A DNA stretch of 64,000 bases. Source: Natronococcus sp. AD-5 (GTDB taxonomy: Archaea; Halobacteriota; Halobacteria; Halobacteriales; Natrialbaceae). Below the pieces are notes generated by a model. It saw nothing but the letters and a program-made list of their open reading frames with translations, made no database searches and was not told the origin of the DNA. Location of the stretch: the NCBI RefSeq assembly GCF_030734285.1, contig NZ_CP132294.1, positions 1,612,001 through 1,676,000 on the forward strand, in the 5' to 3' direction. A program made the translations under genes and the position numbers. Positions 46,090-54,046 of the stretch are shown here, piece after piece. Each line of letters starts with the position of its first letter. Positions within the stretch are counted from its first letter, which is position 1.

Positions 46090-46445
46090 GGGCAGCTCTC
46101 GGTCGATAGATTGTCACCCTCCTTTAACTTTTGGAATGTTTGATTGTGTACGAACGGGCTAGAATTGGTATATGTTTCTGACGGCCGTTTCTCGCTCCTT
46201 CCGCCTAGACAGCCTAACAACCGGTCACTTTTCAAGATTAAAGGAGCAAATATTCAGATTGTGACCCCGGACCAGAGAGCAGGTTAGGACTCTCGAGGGA
46301 CGCGTCGGTTCCTTTCGCGGCGCGATAATCTCTCGCCCCATCAGCGGGTGGTCGACAGGGCTACCTGTTACCCGAACCGTCCTCGACGCAAAGACTGTCA
46401 TCGTGCTTACCGACGAGTCGCTGCCGACGAGAGTCTCCGCAATCA
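46090..46445. other. Intergenic region between divergent genes
   Basis: Holds the promoters of the acidic-protein/thioredoxin pair (left) and, at its right end, bioB. AT-rich around 46120-46260. No gene seen. Confidence 0.4.
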
Positions 46446-46486
46446 TTATATACTCGTCAACTACCTTTTCGAATGTGGTTTACGAG
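46446..46486 (+). promoter_or_regulatory. bioB TATA box and BirA-like biotin operator
   Basis: TTATATA (46446-46452) is followed at once by CTCGTCAAC (46453-46461), a 16-base spacer and GTTTACGAG (46478-46486). The arms are inverted repeats with one mismatch. This resembles the biotin operator pattern of bacterial and archaeal BirA, TTGTNAAC then 14-16 bases then GTTNACAA. It covers the expected transcript start and the first codons. Identification is by pattern; no BirA gene is in the window. Confidence 0.6.
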
Positions 46487-47584
46487 ACAGGCAACCCGAC
46501 GGTCGACGGCGCGCTCGAGCGGGTCCTGGCCGGCGAGCGACTCGACCGCACCGACGGCCTCGCGCTGATCGCCCAGCCGGTCGACCCGCTCGCTGCGGCC
46601 GGAGCGGCCGTGCGCGATCGCTTCGGCGACGGGACGGTCGACGCGTGCTCGATCGTCAACGCGAAGGCGGGCAACTGCGCCGAGGACTGCGGCTTCTGCG
46701 CGCAGTCGGTCCACTTCGACACCGGAATCGACACGTACGGCTTCCTCGGCCCCGAGAAGATCCTCGAGGCGGCCGAGCGCGCCGAACGCGACGGCGCCCA
46801 GCGGTTCGGCATCGTCGTCGCGGAGAAGGGCGTCTCGAAGGAGCACCGACCCGACGAGTGGGACGAGGTGATCGAGTCCATCCGTCTCGTTCGGGACGAG
46901 TGCGACCTCGAGGTGGACGCCTCCCTGGGGATTCTCACGGAGGAGGAGGCCGAGATCCTCGCCGAAGAGGGAATCGGACACTACAATCACAACATCGAGA
47001 CCTCGCCGCGGTACTTCCCCGAGATCGTCGGCTCCCACAGCTTCGAGGATCGCGTACGGACCCTCGAGGTCGCAAAGGAGGCCGGCATGGACCTCTGTGC
47101 CGGCGTCATCCTCGGGATGGGCGAGACGCCGACCGACCGCGTCGACGCCGCGATCGCGTTGCAGGAGATCGACGTCTCCTCGCTGCCGGTGAACGTCCTC
47201 AACCCGGTCGAGGGGACGCCGCTCGCCGAGCGGGGCGTCGAGATCGCGACCGACGAGATCGTCAAGACGGTCGCGGTGTACAAACTGCTCCATCCAGAGT
47301 CGCGCGTGCGCCTCACCGGCGGGCGCGAGGTCAATCTCGAGCCCCACGAGCAGCACCTGCCGCTCGAGGCTGGCGCCGACGGCCTGCTGACGGGAGATTA
47401 TCTCACCACGGAGGGCCAGTCGCCGGGCGAGGACATCGAGATCATCGAGCGCGCCGGCCTCGAGCCGAACCGGGCGGTCAACGAGTTCGACACCGAGGCG
47501 GTGAAAGCCCGTGACGCGGACGCGGCGAGCGAAACGACGGCCGAGACGACGGCGAGTACGGGCGCGGAACCGGGCGACGACTGA
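46475..47584 (+). CDS. bioB: Biotin synthase
   Basis: 369 residues with a GTG start about 25 bases from the TATA box, hence leaderless. The radical SAM 4Fe-4S ligands are Cys68, Cys72 and Cys75 (NCAEDCGFC), followed by VAEKGVSKEHRPDEWDEVIE and HYNHNIETSPRYFPEI, and LNPVEGTPLAERG. It inserts sulfur into dethiobiotin to give biotin. The C-terminus carries an acidic tail. First gene of a biotin cluster; 32 bases before the oxidoreductase gene. Confidence 0.94.
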   Translation: MVYETGNPTVDGALERVLAGERLDRTDGLALIAQPVDPLAAAGAAVRDRFGDGTVDACSIVNAKAGNCAEDCGFCAQSVHFDTGIDTYGFLGPEKILEAAERAERDGAQRFGIVVAEKGVSKEHRPDEWDEVIESIRLVRDECDLEVDASLGILTEEEAEILAEEGIGHYNHNIETSPRYFPEIVGSHSFEDRVRTLEVAKEAGMDLCAGVILGMGETPTDRVDAAIALQEIDVSSLPVNVLNPVEGTPLAERGVEIATDEIVKTVAVYKLLHPESRVRLTGGREVNLEPHEQHLPLEAGADGLLTGDYLTTEGQSPGEDIEIIERAGLEPNRAVNEFDTEAVKARDADAASETTAETTASTGAEPGDD

Positions 47585-47616
47585 CGAATACGGACGACCA
47601 TCACTACATCGACGCT

Positions 47617-48684
47617 ATGAACGAAGTTACGTTTGCGGTGCTCGGCACCGGCGGCATCGGACGACGAACGCTCGAAGTGAGCCAGCACAAAGAACACCTC
47701 ACGCCCGTCGCGGCCTGTGACCGCCACGGCGTCGCGCTGGATTTCGACGGCCTCGACGTCGACGAACTCCTCGCGGCGACGGAGGGGAACATCGACAGCG
47801 GGCCGCGAGACGATGACGTTGCGACCGACGGCGGGGCCGCGGCAGCCGGGGGCGGCGTCAAACAGCACGGCGAGGACGAGGGTGTCGTCGCTTCGGACCA
47901 GGCACACCCCAGCGAGAACCCCATCCGGGACGTCGTCGATCACGGCGATCGGATCGACGCCGTCCTGCTCGCGCTGCCGAACTACGAGCACGACTTCATC
48001 CCGCGCGTGGCCGATCGATTCCTCGAGGGCGGCTACTCCGGCGTCGTGATCGACGTCCTCAAGCGTTCGCGCGTGATCGGCATGCTCGACGAGCGCAGCG
48101 AAGCGTTCGAAGAGCAGGGCATCACGTTCGTCTGCGGCGCCGGCGCGACGCCGGGCTTCCTCACCGGCGCGGCCGCGCTGGCGGCCCAGTCGTTCGTCGA
48201 GGTCGAAGAAGTGGACATTCGGTGGGGCGTCGGCCTCAAATCGGGGTACGAGGACAACCGCGGCACGGTCCGCGAGGACATCGCCCACCTTCCCGAGTAC
48301 GACATCGCAACCGCGCGCGACCTCTCCGACGCGGAGATCGAGGAGATCATCGACGACCGCGACGGCGTCATCGAGTTCGAGGACATGGAACACGCCGACG
48401 ACGTCCTGCTCGAGCGGGCCGGGATCTGCGACGCCGAGGACGTCACGGTCGGCGGCGTCCTCGACGTTCGCAGCGACGAGAAGCCGACGACGACGACCGT
48501 CTCGGTAACGGGGACGACCTTCGACGGCGAGACGGCGACGAACACCTTCCAACTCGACGACGCGACGAGCATGGAGGCTAACGTCAACGGCCCGGCGCTG
48601 GGCTACCTGAAGGCCGGCGTTCGTCGCAACCGCGCCGGCGAGTACGGCGTCTTCGGGCCGGCCGAACTGATGCCCGGCTTCTGA
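47617..48684 (+). CDS. NAD(P)-binding saccharopine-dehydrogenase-like oxidoreductase in the biotin cluster
   Basis: 355 residues. The Rossmann start is FAVLGTGGIGRRTLEV. Further segments are DAVLLALPNYEHDFIPRV, FLEGGYSGVVIDVLKRS, CGAGATPGFLTGAAALAAQS and a C-terminal domain ending FGPAELMPGF. A Gly/Ala/Asp low-complexity insert of about 30 residues interrupts the first domain. It resembles the dehydrogenase/saccharopine-like type found beside bio genes in haloarchaea. The reaction is unknown. Location between bioB and bioF and the short gap to bioB suggest a role in biotin or its pimeloyl precursor. Confidence 0.75.
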   Translation: MNEVTFAVLGTGGIGRRTLEVSQHKEHLTPVAACDRHGVALDFDGLDVDELLAATEGNIDSGPRDDDVATDGGAAAAGGGVKQHGEDEGVVASDQAHPSENPIRDVVDHGDRIDAVLLALPNYEHDFIPRVADRFLEGGYSGVVIDVLKRSRVIGMLDERSEAFEEQGITFVCGAGATPGFLTGAAALAAQSFVEVEEVDIRWGVGLKSGYEDNRGTVREDIAHLPEYDIATARDLSDAEIEEIIDDRDGVIEFEDMEHADDVLLERAGICDAEDVTVGGVLDVRSDEKPTTTTVSVTGTTFDGETATNTFQLDDATSMEANVNGPALGYLKAGVRRNRAGEYGVFGPAELMPGF

Positions 48685-48877
48685 GCGTCGACGGGACGCC
48701 GGACTGTTTTCGCCCGCAGTCGAATAGGATAATATCTAGAAACGTCCGTGAAGAAACAGTCATCGTCGAGCAGTCAAATACCGATATATGCCGACAAAAC
48801 CGCCGTCAAAGGGAGTTTCGCACCTGAGCGATCGGAACCGTGACAGTGAAACCACGCCGCTGTCACTTTTTACTAGA

Positions 48878-50086
48878 ATGGAAGACCGCGGGTTTGATCT
48901 CGAGGGGCGACTCGACGCCCGTGCGGGGAACGACCTGAAACGATCGCTCGCGCCCGTCGATCGGGTCGCAGAGCGAGGGTACTTCGCGGCGCCGTCCGGC
49001 GGTGATCTTCCGGTGCTCGGCTCCGAGGAGGCGCTCGTATTCGGGTCGAACAACTACCTCGGGCTGACCGACGACCAGCGCGTCCAGGACGCGGCGCGAC
49101 AGGCCGCCGCCACCGTCGGAACGGGCGCGGGCGCGAGCCGACTCGTCACGGGCGATACGCTCGTCCACCGGGACCTCGAGCGCGTGCTCGCCGAGACGAA
49201 GCGAACCGAGCGCGCGCTCGCGTTCTCCTCCGGCTACGCCGCCAACGTCGGGACGATCGCGGCCATGGAGCCGGACGTCATCTTTTCGGACGAGTTGAAT
49301 CACGCGAGTATCATCGACGGCTGTCGGCTCTCTGGCGCGGAGACGGTCATCTACGACCACTGTGACGCGGCGAACCTGCGGGAAGCGATGGCGGCCCGGG
49401 CCGAACGAGACGGCGCCGACGAGGAGTCGTGGTTGATCGTCACCGACAGCGTGTTCAGCATGGACGGAACCGTCGCCCCCCTCAGAGCGATCTGTAACGC
49501 CGCCGAGGCGTTCGGCGCCTGGGTGATGGTCGACGAGGCTCACGCGACCGGCCTCTACGCGGACGGCGGCGGGGTCGTGCAGGCCGAAGGGCTCGAGGAC
49601 CGGATCCAGATCCAGCTCGGAACGCTCTCGAAGGCGCTGGCGAGCCAGGGCGGCTACGTCGCGGGGAGCGACGCCCTGATCGAGTACCTAGTCAACGATG
49701 CGCGCTCGTTCGTCTTCTCGACCGGACTCGCGCCGCCGGCCGCCGCGGCCGCCAGCGAGGCGCTGCACCTCGCCCGCCACGGCGACGCCCGCGAGCGCCT
49801 CTGGGAGAACGTCGCGCACCTCTGTGACGGTCTCGAGTCGATGGGGTTCGAGGTGCTCGGTGACTCCCAGATCCTCCCCGTTCTCGTCGGCGACCGGCGT
49901 GACGCCCTGGATCTCGCCGCCGGCATCAGGGACCGGGACGTGGTCGCACCGGCGATTCGCCCGCCGACCGTTCCCGAGGGGACCTGCCGGGTTCGCGTCA
50001 CCCCGATGGCGACGCACGATCAGGCGGACATCATCGCCTGTCTCGAGGCGTTCCGGACGGTCGGCGAGGAGGTCGGGCTGCTGTGA
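48878..50086 (+). CDS. bioF: 8-amino-7-oxononanoate synthase
   Basis: 402 residues from ATG 48878 (MEDRGFDLEGRLDARAG). PLP fold-type I: FGSNNYLGLTDD, ASRLVTGDTLVHRDLE, NHASIIDGCRLSGAETV, DSVFSMDGTVAPL, the DEAHATG Asp, and the PLP Lys in TLSKALASQGGYVAG. It condenses pimeloyl-CoA/ACP with alanine. ATG 48788 further upstream is in frame and has TATA-like GATATATG overlapping it, so the longer form is unlikely to be translated. The stop overlaps bioD by four bases (GTGA). Confidence 0.9.
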   Translation: MEDRGFDLEGRLDARAGNDLKRSLAPVDRVAERGYFAAPSGGDLPVLGSEEALVFGSNNYLGLTDDQRVQDAARQAAATVGTGAGASRLVTGDTLVHRDLERVLAETKRTERALAFSSGYAANVGTIAAMEPDVIFSDELNHASIIDGCRLSGAETVIYDHCDAANLREAMAARAERDGADEESWLIVTDSVFSMDGTVAPLRAICNAAEAFGAWVMVDEAHATGLYADGGGVVQAEGLEDRIQIQLGTLSKALASQGGYVAGSDALIEYLVNDARSFVFSTGLAPPAAAAASEALHLARHGDARERLWENVAHLCDGLESMGFEVLGDSQILPVLVGDRRDALDLAAGIRDRDVVAPAIRPPTVPEGTCRVRVTPMATHDQADIIACLEAFRTVGEEVGLL

Positions 50087-50760
50087 GCGACGCGGCGCCG
50101 ATCGCCGTCGTCGGCACCGGGACCGGCGTCGGGAAGACCGTCGTCACTGCCGGCCTGACGTCGTGGTTTCGCGAGGCCGGCGTCGCCGCGCGGGCGATCA
50201 AACCCGCCCAGACCGGGTTCCCTCCGGACGACGACGCGGGCTTCGTCGCCGAGGCCTGCGGGGAGCCCGACGCGGCGACCTGCCTCCGGTATCTCGAGCC
50301 GCCGCTCGCGCCCCGCGTCGCGGCCGAACGGACGGACGAACGGCTCGAGTACGACGCCCTTCTCGAGGCGTGTCGGCGCGAACTCGATCGCACGCCCGTC
50401 TCGATCGTCGAGGGGATCGGCGGCCTCCGGGTGCCGCTGGCCGGCGAGCGGGAGGTGCTCGACCTGGTCGCCGATCTCTCGGCGGCCGCGGTCGTCGTCG
50501 CCCGCTCGGGGCTCGGAACGCTGAATCACACCGCGCTCACGGTCGACGCGCTCGAGCGCCGCGGCGTCGACGTCCGCGGAATCGTCTGCAACGAGTACGA
50601 GGGGGCGTCGGTCGCCGAGCGGACGAACCCGCCCGAACTCGAGCGAATGACGGGTCGCACAGTCGAGACGGTTCCGCCGCTCTCGAGCGACGATCCACGG
50701 GAACTCGCCGCGGGCGTTCGCGACGCGCTGTCGGACGGCTTTTGCGACCGACTCTCGTAG
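50083..50760 (+). CDS. bioD: ATP-dependent dethiobiotin synthetase
   Basis: 225 residues, GTG start overlapping the bioF stop. P-loop VVGTGTGVGKTVVTAGL near 10-25, KPAQTGFPPDDD, the VEGIGGLRVPL and IVCNEYEGASVAERTNPPEL guanidine-like nucleotide part. It forms the ureido ring of dethiobiotin from diaminopelargonate, CO2 and ATP. BioA, which makes the diamine, is not in the window. Confidence 0.92.
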   Translation: MSDAAPIAVVGTGTGVGKTVVTAGLTSWFREAGVAARAIKPAQTGFPPDDDAGFVAEACGEPDAATCLRYLEPPLAPRVAAERTDERLEYDALLEACRRELDRTPVSIVEGIGGLRVPLAGEREVLDLVADLSAAAVVVARSGLGTLNHTALTVDALERRGVDVRGIVCNEYEGASVAERTNPPELERMTGRTVETVPPLSSDDPRELAAGVRDALSDGFCDRLS

Positions 50761-50775
50761 AAGAGTAACCGTCGA

Positions 50776-50970
50776 TCAGGCGGGTGGCGTCGCCGACTCG
50801 TCCTCGAGCGCGGCGGGTTCGCCGTCGACTGCCGCATCGCCCGATTCCAGCGACGCGTCGACGAGATACGAGACGATTTCTGACTTTCGGTGTTTCACTT
50901 CGAGGTGCACGTGGAGGTCCGTGTGCTCCTCGTACGTCTTCGAACAGAGGGGGCAGTCGTGCGTGCTCAT
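50776..50970 (-). CDS. Small C2H2 zinc-finger protein
   Basis: 64 residues: CPLCSKTYEEHTDLHVHLEVKH is a classical C2H2 finger, then KSEIVSYLVDASL and an acidic Ala-rich tail. Such one-finger proteins are common in haloarchaea and may bind DNA or proteins. ATG 50970 begins MSTHDCPLC. Confidence 0.75.
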   Translation of the reverse strand: MSTHDCPLCSKTYEEHTDLHVHLEVKHRKSEIVSYLVDASLESGDAAVDGEPAALEDESATPPA

Positions 50971-51105
50971 GGGTCGTCGGTCACCAACGAGCCCTGTCAT
51001 CACACACCGACGTAATAGTGTCGATCAGTCTGAATATGAACATATTCGACAGTGGTAACACTCCGTTATTCAGCCCGGATCGCACGACCGAAATACCGGC
51101 ACGTT

Positions 51106-52605
51106 TCAGAGAAAGTCGGAAAGTCCGGACTGGTCGTCGTCCGGTTCCTCGGCCGTCGACGCGGGCTCCGCCGGCTCGTCGTTCGCCTCGGCGTCGTCGT
51201 CGGCGCTCGAAGCCTCGAGGGGCTGCTGGTCGCCGTCCGCAGTCGCCGCAGTTTCGTCGGCGCTCGAGTCGTCCCCGTCGCCGTCGGCAGACTCGCTCTC
51301 GAAGAAGGCGCTGCCGGAGTGTTCGACCGCTTCCTCCTCCCGGCGCTCTTCGGCGTCCTCGACGATCGACTGAACCTTGTTGGTGTCCTTCCCGCTGCCG
51401 GTGACGAACGACACCTCCGCCTCGTCGAGTTCGTAGATGGCGGCCATGCGCACGGTGAGGTCGCGGTTCTTGCAGTGGTGGGTCATCGCCGAGAGGAACG
51501 GGAGGATCTCCCGGCGGGCCGTCGAGACGCTCGTTCCTTCGCGCTCGGCGATGCGCTCGGCGATGGCGTCGCGCGTGTTCCGCGTCCCCTTGGTGCGGCC
51601 GAGCTTCGACCAGTAACTCGGCGGCCCGTAGCGGGTCCAGCCACCCTTCGATCCCCGACGGGAGGCGGCGACGCCCGCGGTCATGTTGTCCGTCGCGTAC
51701 CGCCAGTAGGAGTAGTCCTGCGTGGCGCGAACCCGACCGAGCCAGCGGTCGGCGTTCGAGAGGAACTCGTAGGCGTCGGCCAGTTCCTCGCCCTCGTAGT
51801 CTTTCGGGACGTTGTCCTCGATCCAGTTGAGCAGGTCGTCGGGCGTCTCGTCGACGTCGTAGGAGGCGTACAGCGCGCCCTGGGCGTCCTCCTCCTTGAT
51901 GAGCGCGTCGAGGAAGTCGAAGATCCCCTCCGTCGTGTCGCGCTCGCTCGTAACGACGTCGTCGACGGTCAGCCGCTCCGCCTCCTCGGCGACCGCCTGA
52001 AGGTCGTTGACCGCCGACCGGAGGTCGCCGCTCGTGTTCTCGGCGATCTTCTCGAGGGCTTCCTCCTCGAACTCGACCCCCTCGCGCCGGCAGATGTCAC
52101 GGAGGACGGGAACGATCGAGCGCTTCGAGACGTCGCGGAACTCGATCGTCTCGCAGGCGCTGCGCAGCGACTGGCTCATGTCGTAGAACTCGTTCGCGAC
52201 GAGGACGATCGGCTGGTTCGCGTCCTTGACGACGCGGGTCACCTCGCGGGAGCCGCCGTAGTCGGCGTTCCCGTGGAAGTTGTCCGCCTCGTCGAGGATC
52301 ACGAGCCGCCGTCCCGCGCCGCCCGCGGTGAGCGTGCCGCTCTTCGAAGCCTCGCCTGCGATGCGTTCGATCACGTCGGCCCCCCGGCTGTCGCTCGCGT
52401 TGAGTTCCATCACGGGCCAACCCATGTCGTTCGCCAGCGCGTGCGCTGCGGAGGTCTTTCCGACCCCGGGGCTGCCGTGGACGATCACCGAGTCCCGGTG
52501 ATCCTCCCAGGTTTCGGCCCACTTCTTCAACTGGTCGCGGGCCTTGTTGTTTCCGCGCACCTCCGACAGCGTAGTCGGGCGGTACGTCTCGGTCCAGTCG
52601 CTCAT
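51106..52605 (-). CDS. rfcL: Replication factor C large subunit (clamp loader)
   Basis: 499 residues. The start MSDWTETYRPTTLSEVRGNN is the RFC box; Walker A is HGSPGVGKTSAAH near 44-56, Walker B LVILDEADNFHG near 105-116, sensor ALRSACETIEFRD. The acidic, low-complexity C-terminus ends in DQSGLSDFL, a PCNA-interacting (PIP-box) motif. It loads the PCNA clamp at primed sites with RfcS. It stands alone on the - strand; its start region is repeated at 53414-53475. Confidence 0.95.
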   Translation of the reverse strand: MSDWTETYRPTTLSEVRGNNKARDQLKKWAETWEDHRDSVIVHGSPGVGKTSAAHALANDMGWPVMELNASDSRGADVIERIAGEASKSGTLTAGGAGRRLVILDEADNFHGNADYGGSREVTRVVKDANQPIVLVANEFYDMSQSLRSACETIEFRDVSKRSIVPVLRDICRREGVEFEEEALEKIAENTSGDLRSAVNDLQAVAEEAERLTVDDVVTSERDTTEGIFDFLDALIKEEDAQGALYASYDVDETPDDLLNWIEDNVPKDYEGEELADAYEFLSNADRWLGRVRATQDYSYWRYATDNMTAGVAASRRGSKGGWTRYGPPSYWSKLGRTKGTRNTRDAIAERIAEREGTSVSTARREILPFLSAMTHHCKNRDLTVRMAAIYELDEAEVSFVTGSGKDTNKVQSIVEDAEERREEEAVEHSGSAFFESESADGDGDDSSADETAATADGDQQPLEASSADDDAEANDEPAEPASTAEEPDDDQSGLSDFL

Positions 52606-52647
52606 TGGCGGTGATAGGTGTGAACGGCGTTTAGTGGTTGCGGAGCG
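52587..52647. repeat. rfcL start-region repeat, proximal copy
   Basis: Contains the first codons of rfcL (complement of MSDWTE) and its upstream: TCTCGGTCCAGTCGCTCATT then CGTTTAGTGGTTGCGGAGCG. The second copy lies at 53414-53475 on the other side of the vapBC genes. Confidence 0.8.
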
Positions 52648-53022
52648 TCATTCCCCATCAACCGTCTTCAAGTCGAGACGAGGCGTGACGTCCTCGTACG
52701 TGTCATCACTGGAGACGATGGTATCTCCGTTGGATTCGACGAGGTGAAGCGCGTCGAACGGCGTGAAGCCGTGGTCTTCGACGTACGTTGCTGCGGAGAC
52801 GACCGTATCTACGTCGCCGCGTACCTCGACGAGGTTAGCGGCGTTCGTGACGACGCGTTCGGTATCTCGTTTCTCGCGGTAGGCGACCAGAAGGAGTTCA
52901 ATGAGTGTAAACTGCGACGTCCACAACTCGTCTTGGTGCTCACGATACACGGTTTCGGCGGCGTCTCCGAGCCAGTCTTCGTCCTTGATGAGTGCGAGGA
53001 GAAAATCCGTTTCCGCGTACAT
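52648..53022 (-). CDS. vapC: VapC-like PIN-domain toxin
   Basis: 124 residues of PIN fold: MYAETDFLLALIKDEDW with Asp6, FTLIELLLVAYREKRD with a Glu, HGFTPFDALHLVESNGDT with Asp and IVSSDDTYEDVTPRL. These acidic residues bind Mg2+ for RNA cleavage. ATG follows the antitoxin stop without a gap (TAAATG). The target is unknown; family members cut tRNA or rRNA. Confidence 0.9.
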   Translation of the reverse strand: MYAETDFLLALIKDEDWLGDAAETVYREHQDELWTSQFTLIELLLVAYREKRDTERVVTNAANLVEVRGDVDTVVSAATYVEDHGFTPFDALHLVESNGDTIVSSDDTYEDVTPRLDLKTVDGE

Positions 53023-53253
53023 TTATCGTCCGGCCTCGTCGAGGGCCGTCTCCCGTGCTTCTTCACGAAGCTCGTCAGCCGACTTGTCGATGTCCGCGAA
53101 CTCGTCTCTGAGCGCATCGAGCGGGTCGTCAGCGACAGGAACTAACTTGATTCCGTCGTGAAGCTGAACGATATGATAGCGCTCGCCGTATCGCTCACGT
53201 ACTTCTTTCGGGAGCGTAAGACGGCCGCGGTCGTCTAACGACGCATCGGACAT
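53023..53253 (-). CDS. vapB: AbrB/SpoVT-type antitoxin
   Basis: 76 residues: ASLDDRGRLTLPKEVRERYG is the swapped-hairpin AbrB DNA-binding segment; DPLDALRDEFADIDKSADEL forms the toxin-binding helices. It neutralises VapC and likely represses the pair's own promoter. ATG 53253 begins MSDASLDDRG; a longer start at 53307 exceeds the family length. Confidence 0.88.
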   Translation of the reverse strand: MSDASLDDRGRLTLPKEVRERYGERYHIVQLHDGIKLVPVADDPLDALRDEFADIDKSADELREEARETALDEAGR

Positions 53254-53413
53254 ACGTTGACGTATGGTGGGCGAAGGTAAAAACATTCCCCGAGACAGCT
53301 GAGACACCCATCATCTAAACCACCTAACTGGGTTCATCTCCCTGTTTACGAGCGACCGGCTGGATGGATTCGACGCATCCAGCACGTCGAATCTACATCA
53401 CGTTTTATCGACT
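53254..53413. other. Spacer upstream of vapB
   Basis: Holds the vapBC promoter; no gene seen. Confidence 0.35.
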
Positions 53414-53475
53414 TCTCGGTCCAGTCGCTCATTGCAGAATCGTTGGGGTGAGTCGCGTTTAGCGGTTGCGGAGCG
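53414..53475. repeat. rfcL start-region repeat, distal copy
   Basis: TCTCGGTCCAGTCGCTCATT is identical to 52587-52606 and is followed by a diverged stretch and CGTTTAGCGGTTGCGGAGCG. Only six codons and the upstream region of rfcL are present, so it does not encode protein. Confidence 0.8.
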
Positions 53476-53680
53476 ATCCAGCACGAGCGGATCGGTCTCG
53501 GTGAGAGCCGCCGCGGACAGCCTGCTCTTCAGCCCGCCGTGCCGCGACGGCACGAACGGTCTCGCTGTAGAGAAACGGTTAGATCCGAGTAGAAACAGTT
53601 AGAGACGTTCTACTCAGCCCGTTTACGCCCACAGGAATAAATCGCGATCCCGTATAGACCAGGGTGGTGACGAAAGACCG
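53476..53680. other. Gap before the Met-rich peptide gene
   Basis: No gene. A Shine-Dalgarno-like GGTGGTGA (about 53663-53670) precedes ATG 53681. Confidence 0.35.
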
Positions 53681-53956
53681 ATGCGAAAAATTACCGCTGG
53701 ACTGCTCGCTCTGACACTGATTCTGGCCGTCGCAGGGACGTTCAGTATCGCTGGACTCGCCCACGAAGAACCGAATGACGACCACGAAGAGTGCGCGGAG
53801 ATGATGGAGAACGACGCGCCCGACGACTGCCCCATGGCTGATGGCGGGATGATGGGCGGAATGATGGATAGCGAGATGGAGGAGGACTGTCCGATGGAGG
53901 GTAACGAGATGATGGCCGATGGGATGATGAACGAGTCAGAAACGGGGTGTCACTAG
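53681..53956 (+). CDS. Secreted Met/Cys/His-rich peptide, possible metal binder
   Basis: 91 residues. The signal peptide is MRKITAGLLALTLILAVAGT with cleavage near GLAHEE. The mature part of about 64 residues contains many methionines (ECAEMMEND; MADGGMMGGMMDSEMEED; GNEMMADGMMNE), four cysteines (one in ECAEM, two in DCPM, one near the end) and a terminal CH. Met clusters with Cys/His are typical of extracellular Cu(I)/Ag(I) binding. Metal binding is inferred. It is followed by a T-run terminator at 53993-53998. Confidence 0.7.
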   Translation: MRKITAGLLALTLILAVAGTFSIAGLAHEEPNDDHEECAEMMENDAPDDCPMADGGMMGGMMDSEMEEDCPMEGNEMMADGMMNESETGCH

Positions 53957-53992
53957 CACCGGTTCTCAGGGGCGGGCGTTGCCTGAACGACG

Positions 53993-53998
53993 TTTTTT
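53993..53998 (+). terminator. T-run terminator after the Met-rich gene
   Basis: TTTTTT about 37 bases past the stop, with flanking GCCT…AGGC that can pair. Confidence 0.45.
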
Positions 53999-54046
53999 AG
54001 GCGAACGTGGCCAGTAACTGCTCCCACCTCGATAGGGAGAAACTGG

